A stretch of 64,000 bases of DNA, taken from contig JAEWUC010000005.1 of the NCBI GenBank assembly GCA_023397505.1, forward strand, positions 558,001 to 622,000. The letters are read 5' to 3'. Positions within the stretch are counted from its first letter, which is position 1. Each line of letters starts with the position of its first letter. Below are positions 17,281 to 27,184 of this stretch, piece by piece. The DNA is from Bacteroidota bacterium (GTDB lineage Bacteria; Bacteroidota; Ignavibacteria; Ignavibacteriales; Melioribacteraceae). The position numbers and the translations under genes are program-made. Under the pieces are notes generated by a model. That model had not been told where the DNA came from and did no database searches. It was given only the letters and a program-made list of their open reading frames with translations.

Positions 17281-19671
17281 ATGAAAAAATCACTCAAGTT
17301 ATTTTTATTTTTTGTTTTCATTTCACTTGCATTAAAAGCGCAGAGTGATAGTGTTTTTAATAAAATTGTTGAACTCGGTAGAACTAACAATCGCGTGATG
17401 GTTCACCAGGATTATTTATGCAACATAATCGGCGGAAGACAAACAGGTTCCGATGCGTATACAAACGCCGCTTACTGGGCAAAAAGTGAATTGGAATCAT
17501 GGGGTTTAGAAGCGCAACTTGATGAAGCAGGCGAAGTGCCTGTTGGTTTTAACCGCGGTCCGTGGTTCGGCAAAATGATTTCCCCGAATCAGACGCTTTT
17601 GGAATTTGGCACCCCTGGTTATACCGCCGGAACCAAAGGAAAACAAAAAGGTCATGTTGCTGTACTTAATAGTGATGATACTTTATCCGACTCTATAAAA
17701 AATAAAATTAAAGGCGCGTGGATTTTTCTTCAAAAAGAAAACGACGGCTGGCCGCGTGACCGTGATTCGGTTAGTGAGTTCACAAAAAAATTAATTGACG
17801 CGGGCGCACTCGGAACAGTAATGTCTGCCAAACATCCTATTCAACTTCTCGATTTACGAAATGTGAACGATTGGAATGATTTGCCTAAACTACCGGATAT
17901 AAGATTAATTGATCATCAATTCAATGAAATTAAGGAACTTGTTTTAAAGGGTGAAGAAGTAATACTTGAATTCGATATAAGAAATTTTTTCAAACAAGGA
18001 CCGATAAAATATCACAATGTTATCGGGTTGATTCCCGGTACGGAATTTCCCGATGAATATGTAGTACTCGGTGCCCATCTCGATTCATACGACGCCGCAA
18101 CCGGTGCGATTGATAACGGTTCCGGCGCAGCAAGAATGTTGGAAGCAATTCGTTTGCTTGTAAAATCCGGCGCTAAACCGAAACGCACAATTATGATCCA
18201 ACTTTACGCCGCCGAAGAAAGAGGCTTGATCGGTTCGAGATCATGGGTTAAAAAAAATCAAGACAAGCATGATAAAATTTCAGTTATGCTCAACAACGAC
18301 GGCGGTACAAATCCGATTGTTGGCATGGGCATACCAAAAGTAATTTATGATTATATAAAACCCGTCATAGAGCCAATTGAAAATCTTGAATTGAAATATC
18401 CTTTTAAACTTCAGGAAACAGGAATAATACGCAGAGCAGGACGAGGCGGAACCGACAGTCATTCTTTTACAATGGCGGGAATACCGGCGCCGTGGCTTAG
18501 ATTGGAAGGTCCGCATGTTTACAGAACAACATGGCATACTGTTCTCGATACTTACGATCAAGTTATTCCCGACGCACAGGAACATTCGGCTTTGGTAATT
18601 GCGCTTCTTGCATATCAAATTGCTAATCTCGATAAACTTCTGCCGCGTGAAGGCGCATTTTTACCGGAAGGTATTTACGCAGATTTAAATACAAACAGAG
18701 GGACAATTACACTCAATATAGATTATCAAAATGTGCCGATGACATCCGCTAATTTTATCGGACTTGCCGAAGGAGTAATAAAAAATAATGCTGTTAAGCC
18801 CGGCAAATCATTTTACAACGGTTCAATCTGGCACCGCGTAGTTCCGGGGCATGTTATTCAAGCAGGTATACCAAACATTGTTTTGGATAGTTTAAACGAA
18901 GATAATATTCCCGGTTATGAATTCCCCAATGAAATAAATTCGGGATTAAACCACGGCAAAGCGGGGATGCTCGGAATGGCAAACGCAGGTCCGCATACAA
19001 ACGGAAGTCAATTTTACATTACACTCGGCGACAGATCATATCTCGACGGCAATTACACTTTATTCGGCTCGGTTATCGAAGGAATGGATGTAGTAAATAA
19101 TATCGTTCAGGGAGATACAATTAAATCCGTATCAATTACAAGAATCGGGGATGAAGCTAATAAGTTTAGGCCAGATACTGAATCATTTTTAAAAATGGTT
19201 GAAGAAGCAAAACAGAAAGTAAAAGCTGATGATGAAAAAAAACTTAAAGCCGAAGAAGAATGGATTAGAATTAATCTTCCCGACGCAACCGAATCGGAAA
19301 GCGGAATAAAATATAAAATCGTCTCTCAAGGAACTGAATATAAAACTGAGAAAGCACAAACACTAAAAGTTCGTTATTCAGGTAATGTTTTAATAGATAA
19401 ACTTTCATTTGTAAGCACAAGCAATGAAGGTAAACCCGATTTCGCAGCAGAAGTTCATGAATTTGATTTTGTAATTGGTACAACTAAAATCAATAATGGG
19501 TTAGATAAAATGATTTCCGAAATGAAGCCCGGAGAAAAGAGAATTGTTGTTGTACCATCGCACATGGCTTATGGAACTACAGGTTATTATGGAAAAAACA
19601 TTCCCGGTCAAAAGAGATTCGTGATATCTCCTAATTCAACTCTTTATTATGAAATTGAAATCGTTGAATAA
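17281..19671 (+). CDS. Secreted M28 aminopeptidase-cyclophilin-FKBP fusion
   Basis: One uninterrupted 796-residue frame with a Sec signal (MKKSLKLFLFFVFISLALKA) and three enzyme-like domains. Residues about 25-455 are an M28 zinc aminopeptidase with a PA-type insert; all expected residues are present: His266 and Asp268 (AHLDS), bridging Asp278, Glu312-Glu313, Asp340 and His419. Residues about 465-625 are a cyclophilin with WHRVVPG (Arg519), Gln527, GMLGMANAG and GSQFYI. A charged coiled linker (634-660) leads to an FKBP domain (675-795) with Tyr699 and MKPGEKR, but without the usual FDSS motif, so it may bind proline peptides rather than isomerise well. The protein is probably periplasmic or extracellular, joining proline isomerisation with peptide trimming. 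Confidence 0.92.
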   Translation: MKKSLKLFLFFVFISLALKAQSDSVFNKIVELGRTNNRVMVHQDYLCNIIGGRQTGSDAYTNAAYWAKSELESWGLEAQLDEAGEVPVGFNRGPWFGKMISPNQTLLEFGTPGYTAGTKGKQKGHVAVLNSDDTLSDSIKNKIKGAWIFLQKENDGWPRDRDSVSEFTKKLIDAGALGTVMSAKHPIQLLDLRNVNDWNDLPKLPDIRLIDHQFNEIKELVLKGEEVILEFDIRNFFKQGPIKYHNVIGLIPGTEFPDEYVVLGAHLDSYDAATGAIDNGSGAARMLEAIRLLVKSGAKPKRTIMIQLYAAEERGLIGSRSWVKKNQDKHDKISVMLNNDGGTNPIVGMGIPKVIYDYIKPVIEPIENLELKYPFKLQETGIIRRAGRGGTDSHSFTMAGIPAPWLRLEGPHVYRTTWHTVLDTYDQVIPDAQEHSALVIALLAYQIANLDKLLPREGAFLPEGIYADLNTNRGTITLNIDYQNVPMTSANFIGLAEGVIKNNAVKPGKSFYNGSIWHRVVPGHVIQAGIPNIVLDSLNEDNIPGYEFPNEINSGLNHGKAGMLGMANAGPHTNGSQFYITLGDRSYLDGNYTLFGSVIEGMDVVNNIVQGDTIKSVSITRIGDEANKFRPDTESFLKMVEEAKQKVKADDEKKLKAEEEWIRINLPDATESESGIKYKIVSQGTEYKTEKAQTLKVRYSGNVLIDKLSFVSTSNEGKPDFAAEVHEFDFVIGTTKINNGLDKMISEMKPGEKRIVVVPSHMAYGTTGYYGKNIPGQKRFVISPNSTLYYEIEIVE

Positions 19672-19692
19672 GCCGTGTATAAATACTATAGT

Positions 19693-20577
19693 CTACCCGT
19701 GAAATGTTTTTCTTTTGTTTGTTGATGTTCTGCACTCATCAGAGCAACAATATTCATTTTCTGTTTTGCATGATTCACATGTTAATAAAAGTTTGTCGCA
19801 GTTTTGATTGTGACAATTAATATAATATGAGGTAGGTTTACCGCAGTAAAAACATTTGCCGATATGTTTTATTTCTTCTTTTGAATTGGGAGTAACAATT
19901 CTTCTTTCGTCGAAAACAAATACGCTTCCCTCCCAATATGTATCGGGAAATAGATTAACATAATTCCATATTCCGCCTTCAAGTTGATATACATCTTTAA
20001 ATCCTTTTTCAACCATTAAAGCGGAAGCTTTCTCGCATCTTATTCCGCCGGTGCAATACGTTACTATTGTTTTACTTTTTAGATGATCTAATTCTTCAAC
20101 CGCACTTGGCCAGTCTCGGAATGTATCCATTGCCGGGGTAATAGAATTTTTAAATTTTCCCACAACACTTTCGTACTCATTACGGGCATCAACAATTACA
20201 AATTCTTTTCCGCTTTCATAGAATCCGAGCAATTCTTCGGGTTTTATTCTTCTCGCGGTTATAGACAAATCCACTTTGCCGAAATCCGCGTTAACAATTT
20301 CCTTTTTAACTCTCACATGAATTTTCCTAAATGCATGTTCAATATGTTTGTCTTCTTTGAACCAAATATCTTCGAACCCGGGATATTTTCTAATCTCGGT
20401 TTTATACTTTTCAATATTGTTTTTTGTACCGGAAACTGTGCCGTTAATTCCCTCGTCCGAAATCCAAACTCTGCCGAGTATATCATTTTCATTACAAAAC
20501 TTTAAATGTTCATCGCGGAATTCTTCCGGCTTTTCAAAATCTACATATTTATAAAAAAGTAATACTCTATAATCCAT
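19693..20577 (-). CDS. trhO: tRNA uridine(34) hydroxylase, rhodanese family
   Basis: 294 residues of the YceA/TrhO family, which forms 5-hydroxyuridine at the wobble position of tRNAs using oxygen. The N-terminal acylphosphatase-like part holds WISDEGINGTVSG. The rhodanese domain carries Cys175 and Cys181 in YCTGGIRCEKA, and EGGIWNY follows. The C-terminus has a cluster of eight or more cysteines (CFYCGKPT, CHNQNC, CESC, CCSDEC) that suggests zinc binding. Divergent from the SpoIID-like gene. Confidence 0.93.
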   Translation of the reverse strand: MDYRVLLFYKYVDFEKPEEFRDEHLKFCNENDILGRVWISDEGINGTVSGTKNNIEKYKTEIRKYPGFEDIWFKEDKHIEHAFRKIHVRVKKEIVNADFGKVDLSITARRIKPEELLGFYESGKEFVIVDARNEYESVVGKFKNSITPAMDTFRDWPSAVEELDHLKSKTIVTYCTGGIRCEKASALMVEKGFKDVYQLEGGIWNYVNLFPDTYWEGSVFVFDERRIVTPNSKEEIKHIGKCFYCGKPTSYYINCHNQNCDKLLLTCESCKTENEYCCSDECRTSTNKRKTFHG

Positions 20578-20774
20578 TATTAATCACCAACTTTTATTTA
20601 ATAAAGATACGAAATCCTATTACATCCCAAAAGTCGAATACTTTAATTAAAGACTTTATTAACCAGTTTCATTTTCGAAATAAAATTATCATGTCGGTTA
20701 AAAAACATCCGCCTACCTATTTAGAAGCAGCATTGCTATATTTATGCATCAAATTCTAAGATTGATTTTACTAT

Positions 20775-22109
20775 ATGAACGAACCTTCAATAAGCATCGG
20801 GATACTTACTTCGGAACAAATTAATTTTGATCTTTACGGTGAATTCACCTCGCCAGGACTTTCAAAAAAAATCAGCGGCAGGTATAATGCAAGATTAGAA
20901 AACGATAAAATTGTTGTTGAGCAAGAAGGAAAAATTATTTTATCCGGCTTAGAAATAATAATTACGCCCAACGAAATGGAAACCGAATCATTTTTACTTA
21001 GAGATGTAATTATTGGAAAAAGTTTTCATTGGGAAAAAAAAGAAAATCAGAGATTCCGCGGCGAATTAAAACTTATTAAAGAAGAAAATAAAATAACCGC
21101 GGTAAATAATATTTCTTTAGAGGAATACTTAACCAGTGTAGTTTCGTCCGAAATGAGTGCGAACAGCTCTTTGCAATTGTTGAAAGCCCACGCCATTGTT
21201 TCCCGCGGATGGTTGCTGGCACAGCTCGAAAACAAAAGAAATAACAGCTCGCAAAAATCCATCAACGAGTTTATTACCGAAAATGAGATTATAAGATGGT
21301 ACGACCGCGAGGATCATGCTAATTACGATTTATGCGCCGACGATCACTGCCAAAGATACCAAGGCGTTACAAAAATTATAAACGACAACGCAATAAATGC
21401 TGTTGAATCAACACGCGGATTGGTTTTGGTTTACGATAACAAAATCTGCGACACACGTTATTCCAAATGCTGTGGTGGAATGAGCGAAAGTTTCGAAAAT
21501 GTTTGGGAACCGGTTAAACATCATTACCTTGCGCCGATTGTTGATTATAAATTTGAACTCGACGGAATAGATTACGATTTAACGCAGGAACAACCCGCCG
21601 AGCATTGGATTAAATCAAACCCGCATGCATTCTGCAACACAACCGATAAAAAAATTCTCTCTCAAATACTTCCTGAATTCGACAGGCAGACAGATAATTT
21701 TTTCCGCTGGCAGGTTGAATATTCACAGGAAGAGTTATCGGAAATTATAAAAACCAAAAGCGGAATTGACTTTGGAAACATAATAGATTTGATTCCTATC
21801 GAACGCGGTTATTCGGGTAGAATTAATAAACTTAAAATCATCGGCGATAAAAAAGTCTTAACAATCGGCAAAGAACTTGAGATAAGAAAAACACTTTCAA
21901 AATCGCATCTTTACAGTTCGGCGTTTATTGCAATTAAGGAAATGAAGCCCGGCGAAATCCCGGTTAAGTTTGTTTTAAAAGGTGCCGGCTGGGGCCACGG
22001 CGTTGGTCTCTGCCAGATCGGTGCAGCCGTTATGGGCGCACGCGGTTATGATTTCGACGCTATCCTTCTGCATTATTTTAAAGCCGCAAAAATCCAAAAG
22101 ATTTATTGA
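20775..22109 (+). CDS. SpoIID/LytB domain protein
   Basis: 444 residues related to SpoIID, which cleaves peptidoglycan strands lacking stem peptides. The likely catalytic residue is Glu126 in VVSSEM, followed by LKAHAIVSRGW, the HCQRYQGV motif, YSKCCGGMSE and a C-terminal GAGWGHGVGLCQIGA. I see no clear signal peptide; either export is atypical or the true start is upstream, but no better start codon was found. The stop TGA overlaps the next ATG by one base (TGATG), so translation with the glycosyltransferase is coupled. Possible role in wall remodelling. Confidence 0.88.
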   Translation: MNEPSISIGILTSEQINFDLYGEFTSPGLSKKISGRYNARLENDKIVVEQEGKIILSGLEIIITPNEMETESFLLRDVIIGKSFHWEKKENQRFRGELKLIKEENKITAVNNISLEEYLTSVVSSEMSANSSLQLLKAHAIVSRGWLLAQLENKRNNSSQKSINEFITENEIIRWYDREDHANYDLCADDHCQRYQGVTKIINDNAINAVESTRGLVLVYDNKICDTRYSKCCGGMSESFENVWEPVKHHYLAPIVDYKFELDGIDYDLTQEQPAEHWIKSNPHAFCNTTDKKILSQILPEFDRQTDNFFRWQVEYSQEELSEIIKTKSGIDFGNIIDLIPIERGYSGRINKLKIIGDKKVLTIGKELEIRKTLSKSHLYSSAFIAIKEMKPGEIPVKFVLKGAGWGHGVGLCQIGAAVMGARGYDFDAILLHYFKAAKIQKIY

Positions 22110-23221
22110 TGAAGATTCTTAAAACATGTCTTTCTAAAAGTTGGGGCGGTTTGGAAATGTACACTCTTCAAACCGTTAAACAGCTTTTGAATAGAGGAAT
22201 TGAAACCGAACTGCTGTGTTATCATGATTCTAGAATTTACCACGAAGCTGTTAAAGATGGGATTAAAGTATTCACCTCAAAATTTTCAAATTATTTCCAT
22301 CCGTATGAAATTATTGCCGCATCAAGGTTTTTAAAATCCAGCCAATATGATATTATTCATTCCGGTTATTCGAAGGATTTGTGGCTGCTTGTCCCTGCTT
22401 TGAACTTATCTTCATTGCAAACACCGCTTCTGCTTTCCAAACATATGGGTTCATATATTGTTAAAAAAGATTTATTGCACAGATGGATTTACGGAAGAGT
22501 TAATTACGCTTTGGCAATCAGCAATGTAATTGCAAATAATCTTGCTGATACAACTCCTTTGACAATGAACAAAGTTCTGTTGCTTCATAATGGAATTGAT
22601 ACAAATAAATTTGATGCCCAAAAAATAAATTCACAAAAGGTGCGTGATGAATTTAATATTGACAAAAACGATTTGTTAATCGGTATGATGGCAAGATTTA
22701 GCCCCGGCAAAGGCCACGAAGAATTTTTGCACGCAGCGCAGTCCCTCAATCGTAGATTTGATAATTTGAAATTTATGATTGTCGGTGAACCGAGTAAGGG
22801 CGAAGATGAATATCATAATTTAATCCTTTCGCTTGCGGACAAACTTGAGTTAAGAAATAAAATAATTTTTACAGGTTTTAGGAATGATACACCCGAAGTT
22901 TTGGCGGCAATGGATATTTTTGTTTTTCCTTCGCATGCGGAAGCTTTTGGGATTGCACTTGTTGAAGCGTTAAGTATGGAAAAACCAACCGTGTGTTCTA
23001 ACTCCGACGGCGTTCTCGACATCGCGGTTGACGGCGTTACATCATACCTTTTTGAAAAACAAAATTGGAAAGACCTTGCGGACAAAATCGAATTGTTGGT
23101 TCTGTCGCCTGAAAAAAGAAAATCATTCGGCTTAGCTGGACGAAAACGCGCTGTCGAACTTTTTGAACTCGATGTCTTTACCGACAAATTAATCGGCATT
23201 TATGAAAAAGTATTGGGCTGA
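22109..23221 (+). CDS. Glycosyltransferase family 4
   Basis: A 370-residue GT-B retaining glycosyltransferase. The N-terminal domain has the glycine loop SWGGLEMYTL. The C-terminal domain has GMMARFSPGKGH, the sugar-nucleotide E-x7-E motif in EAFGIALVEAL and DIFVFPSHAE. Substrates for such enzymes include LPS, capsule or cell-wall sugars; nothing here specifies which. The start is ATG 22109, overlapping the SpoIID stop. The pairing suggests an envelope polysaccharide role. Confidence 0.92.
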   Translation: MKILKTCLSKSWGGLEMYTLQTVKQLLNRGIETELLCYHDSRIYHEAVKDGIKVFTSKFSNYFHPYEIIAASRFLKSSQYDIIHSGYSKDLWLLVPALNLSSLQTPLLLSKHMGSYIVKKDLLHRWIYGRVNYALAISNVIANNLADTTPLTMNKVLLLHNGIDTNKFDAQKINSQKVRDEFNIDKNDLLIGMMARFSPGKGHEEFLHAAQSLNRRFDNLKFMIVGEPSKGEDEYHNLILSLADKLELRNKIIFTGFRNDTPEVLAAMDIFVFPSHAEAFGIALVEALSMEKPTVCSNSDGVLDIAVDGVTSYLFEKQNWKDLADKIELLVLSPEKRKSFGLAGRKRAVELFELDVFTDKLIGIYEKVLG

Positions 23222-23270
23222 TTTATCAAACTGTTTTTTCACAAATTTTTATAGTATCGTTTTTTAAATA

Positions 23271-23299
23271 AATAAGATCATGAACAAGAGCAAGATTAA
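23271..23299 (+). repeat. Purine-rich short-repeat remnant
   Basis: AATAAGATCATGAACAAGAG followed by CAAGATTAA, directly before the BatA-like start codon. It resembles the motif at 6766-6850. Its position means it also forms the upstream untranslated region, and no Shine-Dalgarno is visible in it. Confidence 0.3.
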
Positions 23300-25393
23300 A
23301 TGACATTCCTAAATCCAGCAATATTATTCGGATTAATCGCGGCTTCTATCCCGGTGGTGCTGCATTTTCTTAATCTTCGTAAACTGAAAAAAATTGAATT
23401 CAGTACGCTTGTTTTTTTAAAGGAATTGCAAAAAACAAAAATCCGCCGTATAAAATTAAAACAATGGCTTTTGCTTTTATTACGTGTTTTGATAATTGCA
23501 TGTCTTGTATTGGCATTCGCTCGCCCGACAGTTGAAAACTCATCATTCGGTTCTTCAACAGCAAAAACAACTGCTGTTATAATTATTGACAATACATTCA
23601 GCATGTCTGTTGTTTCCGGTAACGGATCATACTTAAACCAGGCAAAGCAAACTGCAAAATCGCTTTTGAATATTTTTCAAGACGGGGATGAAATTGCTTT
23701 GATTTCCACAGGAGATATTTCCAATAACGAAATAGCAGCTAAAACAAATATTGCCCTAATTAAAAAAGGAATTGATGAATTAGAAATTTCCGCCGCTATA
23801 AAAACATTAAATGAAGTTATTTTGCAGGCAGGCCAAGTACTTTATCAATCAAAAAACTTCAACAAGGAAATATATCTTTTAACTGATCTGCAAACAGGCA
23901 GCATTTTCAATTCACAAAAAGAATTGACGGAATTGAAAGAACTTTTGAAAGGAGTACGGATTTACTTAATTGATATTAATAAGAAAGAAGCGGTGAATGT
24001 AAGTGTTGATAAATTTGAATTAAAAAACCAAGTATTTGAAAAAAACAAAACCATCGGCTTTTCCGCATTAGTAAAAAATCATTCCGCCAACTCCGTAAAC
24101 AATTCAATCGCTTCGCTTTTTATTAACGGCAAAAGAAGCGCACAGCAAAGTATTTCAATTCCTGCCAAGGATTCGGCAGCACTTAATTTTGAATCGACTT
24201 TAACTGAAACCGGGATAATTGAAGCTGTTGTCGAATTGGAAGATGATGATATCATTCACGACAACAAAAGGTATATAAGCTTCAATGTTCCCGACAAGAT
24301 TGACGTTCTTATTATAACAGAATTAAAAGATGATTCAAAATTCATAAGAATGGCTATTGAAAATTTTGGCGAAGATTATTTTAAAGTTAGCGAGACCAAT
24401 GTTTCTCAGGCTGCTTCATTAAATTTTACAAAGTATAATGCGGTGATACTAATTGGTTCTGTTACCGGTAATTCAACTCAAATGATTTTGGATTTTGTAG
24501 AAAGCGGAAAAGGTTTGATTATAATGCCCGGTTCCCAAACTACTTTTCTATCATTAAAAAATACTTTTAACGGATTAAAACTTCCGGAACCCGCGGCATT
24601 TGTGGGCAAACAAAATTCGCCGGAAACCGGTGTTGCTTTTAACAAAGTTGATTTTGAGAATCCGTTGTTTGAAAATCTGTTTGAAGAAAAGAATAAAACC
24701 AGAATTGAATCGCCGGATATTTATTATTATGCAAAAATCAATCCCGGCTCGCTTGGTAAAACAATAATTTCCATGTACGATAACTCAGCGTTTTTAAGCG
24801 AATATAAAGCCGGCAACGGAAAGATTATAGTTTTCAATTCCCCGCCGGTATTGAACAGCAATTCATTTCCGCTAAAATCTATCTTCGCACCGTTGATTAA
24901 CAAAACATTGTTATATGTTTCTTCCGGCACGAGTGAACAAAAAAATATTTTTGCCGGCACAAGTATTCCTGTTAATATTCAAAGCATATCGGTCAATCAA
25001 ATCAAAATTGAAAAGCCCAACAATGTTACCGATTACGTAAATACGGATTCTATTTCCAACAAGAGATATTTGAATTTTTCAAACACCGGTTTATGCGGGA
25101 CGTATAAATTTTACTCCAACAATAATTTGATTGATTATTTTACAGTTAATAGTAATCCGAAAGAATCTGTTACTGAATATGAGCCGGTTAAAGGTTTTGA
25201 AAACTATTTAAATGATATTGGTTTCGAAGGCGGTTTTCTTTCCTTAAATCCTGAAGATGATTTAACAAGAACAATTTATCAGTCGCGTTTCGGAATTGAA
25301 TTGTGGAAGTATTTTTTGATTGCCGCTTTATTATTAGCTTTGCTTGAAATGTTTGTAGCCAAAAGCGCAAAAAGGGATTTGGTTAACGATTAA
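23300..25393 (+). CDS. BatA-like membrane protein with VWA domain
   Basis: 697 residues. Residues 1-75 are the BatA N-terminal double-transmembrane module (FLNPAILFGLIAASIPVVLH, then LLLLLRVLIIACLVLAFARP). A von Willebrand A-type domain follows with a MIDAS-like DNTFSMS near 96. The middle is a periplasmic region with two beta-rich parts, and one C-terminal helix (YFLIAALLLALLEMF) returns to the membrane. Proteins of this group occur in Bat (aerotolerance) loci with MoxR ATPases, but no moxR or bat partner is seen nearby. Function unknown. Confidence 0.85.
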   Translation: MTFLNPAILFGLIAASIPVVLHFLNLRKLKKIEFSTLVFLKELQKTKIRRIKLKQWLLLLLRVLIIACLVLAFARPTVENSSFGSSTAKTTAVIIIDNTFSMSVVSGNGSYLNQAKQTAKSLLNIFQDGDEIALISTGDISNNEIAAKTNIALIKKGIDELEISAAIKTLNEVILQAGQVLYQSKNFNKEIYLLTDLQTGSIFNSQKELTELKELLKGVRIYLIDINKKEAVNVSVDKFELKNQVFEKNKTIGFSALVKNHSANSVNNSIASLFINGKRSAQQSISIPAKDSAALNFESTLTETGIIEAVVELEDDDIIHDNKRYISFNVPDKIDVLIITELKDDSKFIRMAIENFGEDYFKVSETNVSQAASLNFTKYNAVILIGSVTGNSTQMILDFVESGKGLIIMPGSQTTFLSLKNTFNGLKLPEPAAFVGKQNSPETGVAFNKVDFENPLFENLFEEKNKTRIESPDIYYYAKINPGSLGKTIISMYDNSAFLSEYKAGNGKIIVFNSPPVLNSNSFPLKSIFAPLINKTLLYVSSGTSEQKNIFAGTSIPVNIQSISVNQIKIEKPNNVTDYVNTDSISNKRYLNFSNTGLCGTYKFYSNNNLIDYFTVNSNPKESVTEYEPVKGFENYLNDIGFEGGFLSLNPEDDLTRTIYQSRFGIELWKYFLIAALLLALLEMFVAKSAKRDLVND

Positions 25394-25456
25394 CCGTTTC
25401 AGAATTCAGAAAGTAAAATTTTTAACAAATTGATTAAATGAATTAAGAGCATTTGA

Positions 25457-26722
25457 ATGATTGATCTTCAAAAAAAAGAAAAAGAACGCGCAATATTAAT
25501 TACAATTTCAACGGGTGAGTATTCTAAACATCAAGTTGAAGAACATCTTGATGAACTTGAACTTCTTGCAGATACAGCCGGAGCAGAAACTGTATTCAAA
25601 ATAATGCAGGATAGGCATCGCCCCGATCCGGCATTTTTTATAGGCAAAGGTAAAGCAGAGGAAATTGCACAATTAATTGAATTAAACGAAATCCAACTAA
25701 TTATTTTTGACGACGATCTCAATCCTACACAGGTGCGAAATCTTGAAAAAGTTTTTGAAAGGAAAGTACTCGACCGCAGCGGATTAATACTCGATATATT
25801 TGCTTCACATGCAAAAACGCGCGAGGCAAAAACTCAAGTTGAGCTTGCACAGCTTCAATATATGCTGCCGCGTTTAACTCGCGCGTGGACTCACCTTTCA
25901 AAACAATACGGCGGTATCGGTACAAAAGGCCCCGGCGAAACTCAAATTGAAACCGACAGAAGAATTATTAGAACCCGCATAAGCAAGTTGAAAGAAAATC
26001 TTGAGAAAATCGGCGCACAGCAAAGAACAAAAAGTTCGGGCAGAAAGGATTTTGTAACCGCAACACTTGTAGGTTATACAAACGCAGGCAAATCTACTTT
26101 AATAAATAGATTAACAAATGCAGGTGTGCTTGCCGAAGACAAATTATTCGCTACTTTGGATTCAACAACAAGAGCTTTCGAAATTGAAAAAGGTAAAAAA
26201 ATTCTTATCAGCGATACTGTTGGATTTATCCGCAAACTTCCGCACCATTTAGTTGCTTCATTCAAAAGTACTTTAAATGTCGTTCGCGAAGCAGATATTG
26301 TATTGCACATAATAGATGTTTCGCACGAATATTTTGAGGACCACATTAAAATAGTTGAAGAAACTTTAAAAGACCTCGATAGTTCTAGAAAAGTACAGAT
26401 TAAAGTATTTAATAAAATAGATGCTTTGGCCGACAGGACTAAAATTGATTTAATTTCCCACAGATATCCCGACAGCATTTTTATTTCAGCCGTACGCGGT
26501 ATTGGAATTACAAAACTCGGAGAAAAGTTATTAGACATCTATGAGAAAAATTATGTAGAAAAAAGTATAAAAATATCCAACAGCGCTTCAAAGATTATTT
26601 CAAAAATTTACGAGCTTTCGGAAGTGTTGGATATAAATTACGAAGATAATTTTGTTTTAATAAAATACCGGGCCAGTTCGGCTAATCACAGCCTTATTCA
26701 AAAAATACTAAACACAAACTGA
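25457..26722 (+). CDS. hflX: GTPase HflX
   Basis: 421 residues. HflX binds the 50S subunit and rescues stalled ribosomes after stress. The N-terminal HflX domain has FIGKGKAEEI, DDDLNPTQVRNLE and the signature GGIGTKGPGETQIETDRR. The G domain has G1 GYTNAGKST, G2/G3 LDSTTR and DTVGFIRKLP, and G4 NKID. It lies 10 bases before the lectin-like gene, so it is part of the same plus-strand run. Confidence 0.97.
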   Translation: MIDLQKKEKERAILITISTGEYSKHQVEEHLDELELLADTAGAETVFKIMQDRHRPDPAFFIGKGKAEEIAQLIELNEIQLIIFDDDLNPTQVRNLEKVFERKVLDRSGLILDIFASHAKTREAKTQVELAQLQYMLPRLTRAWTHLSKQYGGIGTKGPGETQIETDRRIIRTRISKLKENLEKIGAQQRTKSSGRKDFVTATLVGYTNAGKSTLINRLTNAGVLAEDKLFATLDSTTRAFEIEKGKKILISDTVGFIRKLPHHLVASFKSTLNVVREADIVLHIIDVSHEYFEDHIKIVEETLKDLDSSRKVQIKVFNKIDALADRTKIDLISHRYPDSIFISAVRGIGITKLGEKLLDIYEKNYVEKSIKISNSASKIISKIYELSEVLDINYEDNFVLIKYRASSANHSLIQKILNTN

Positions 26723-26732
26723 AAGGTGTTCA

Positions 26733-27128
26733 ATGAAGAAATACATTCTTTATTTATCGTCCGTTTTAATACTGATATTTTCATCAGACTTACTTGCGCA
26801 AGTTCAAGGCGGATCATTTTTTGTTGACTCAAACACAAAGAATTATACATTAAAAGATAATGAAGGCAAGCGTGAAGTCTTTGTGGAAATAAATTTTGCA
26901 AAACCATTTGAGAACAAACCGACAATTCTTACATCATTAAGTTTGCTCGATATTACAGGAGAAAAATTCGACATTCAATCAAGTTCATCAACAACAATTG
27001 AAAACCGCGGATTGAAAATTGCGACTGAAGCAACCGGCGTTTCCCGCGATGGCTTTGTTCTTAAAATTGTAGTTTGGGGTAAAACACAAATCAATGCTGT
27101 CGGCGGTAACTGGATTGCTTTTGAATAA
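26733..27128 (+). CDS. Secreted H-type-lectin-like protein
   Basis: 131 residues with a Sec signal ending at LLAQ. The mature part resembles the H-type lectin domain: a first strand REVFVEINFAKPF, then KPTILTSLSLLDI, a central strand RGLKIATEA, GFVLKIVVWGKTQINA, and terminal WIAF. These match the spacing of hydrophobic strands and the WG-T/WIA positions in that family. The family binds N-acetylgalactosamine in animals and slime moulds; bacterial members are less studied. Located 10 bases after hflX with no other lectin genes. Confidence 0.6.
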   Translation: MKKYILYLSSVLILIFSSDLLAQVQGGSFFVDSNTKNYTLKDNEGKREVFVEINFAKPFENKPTILTSLSLLDITGEKFDIQSSSSTTIENRGLKIATEATGVSRDGFVLKIVVWGKTQINAVGGNWIAFE

Positions 27129-27184
27129 CCCTTATTCGAAATAAATTGTAGTTTCATTCAATATTGAAAATACTGGAGGTGAAA

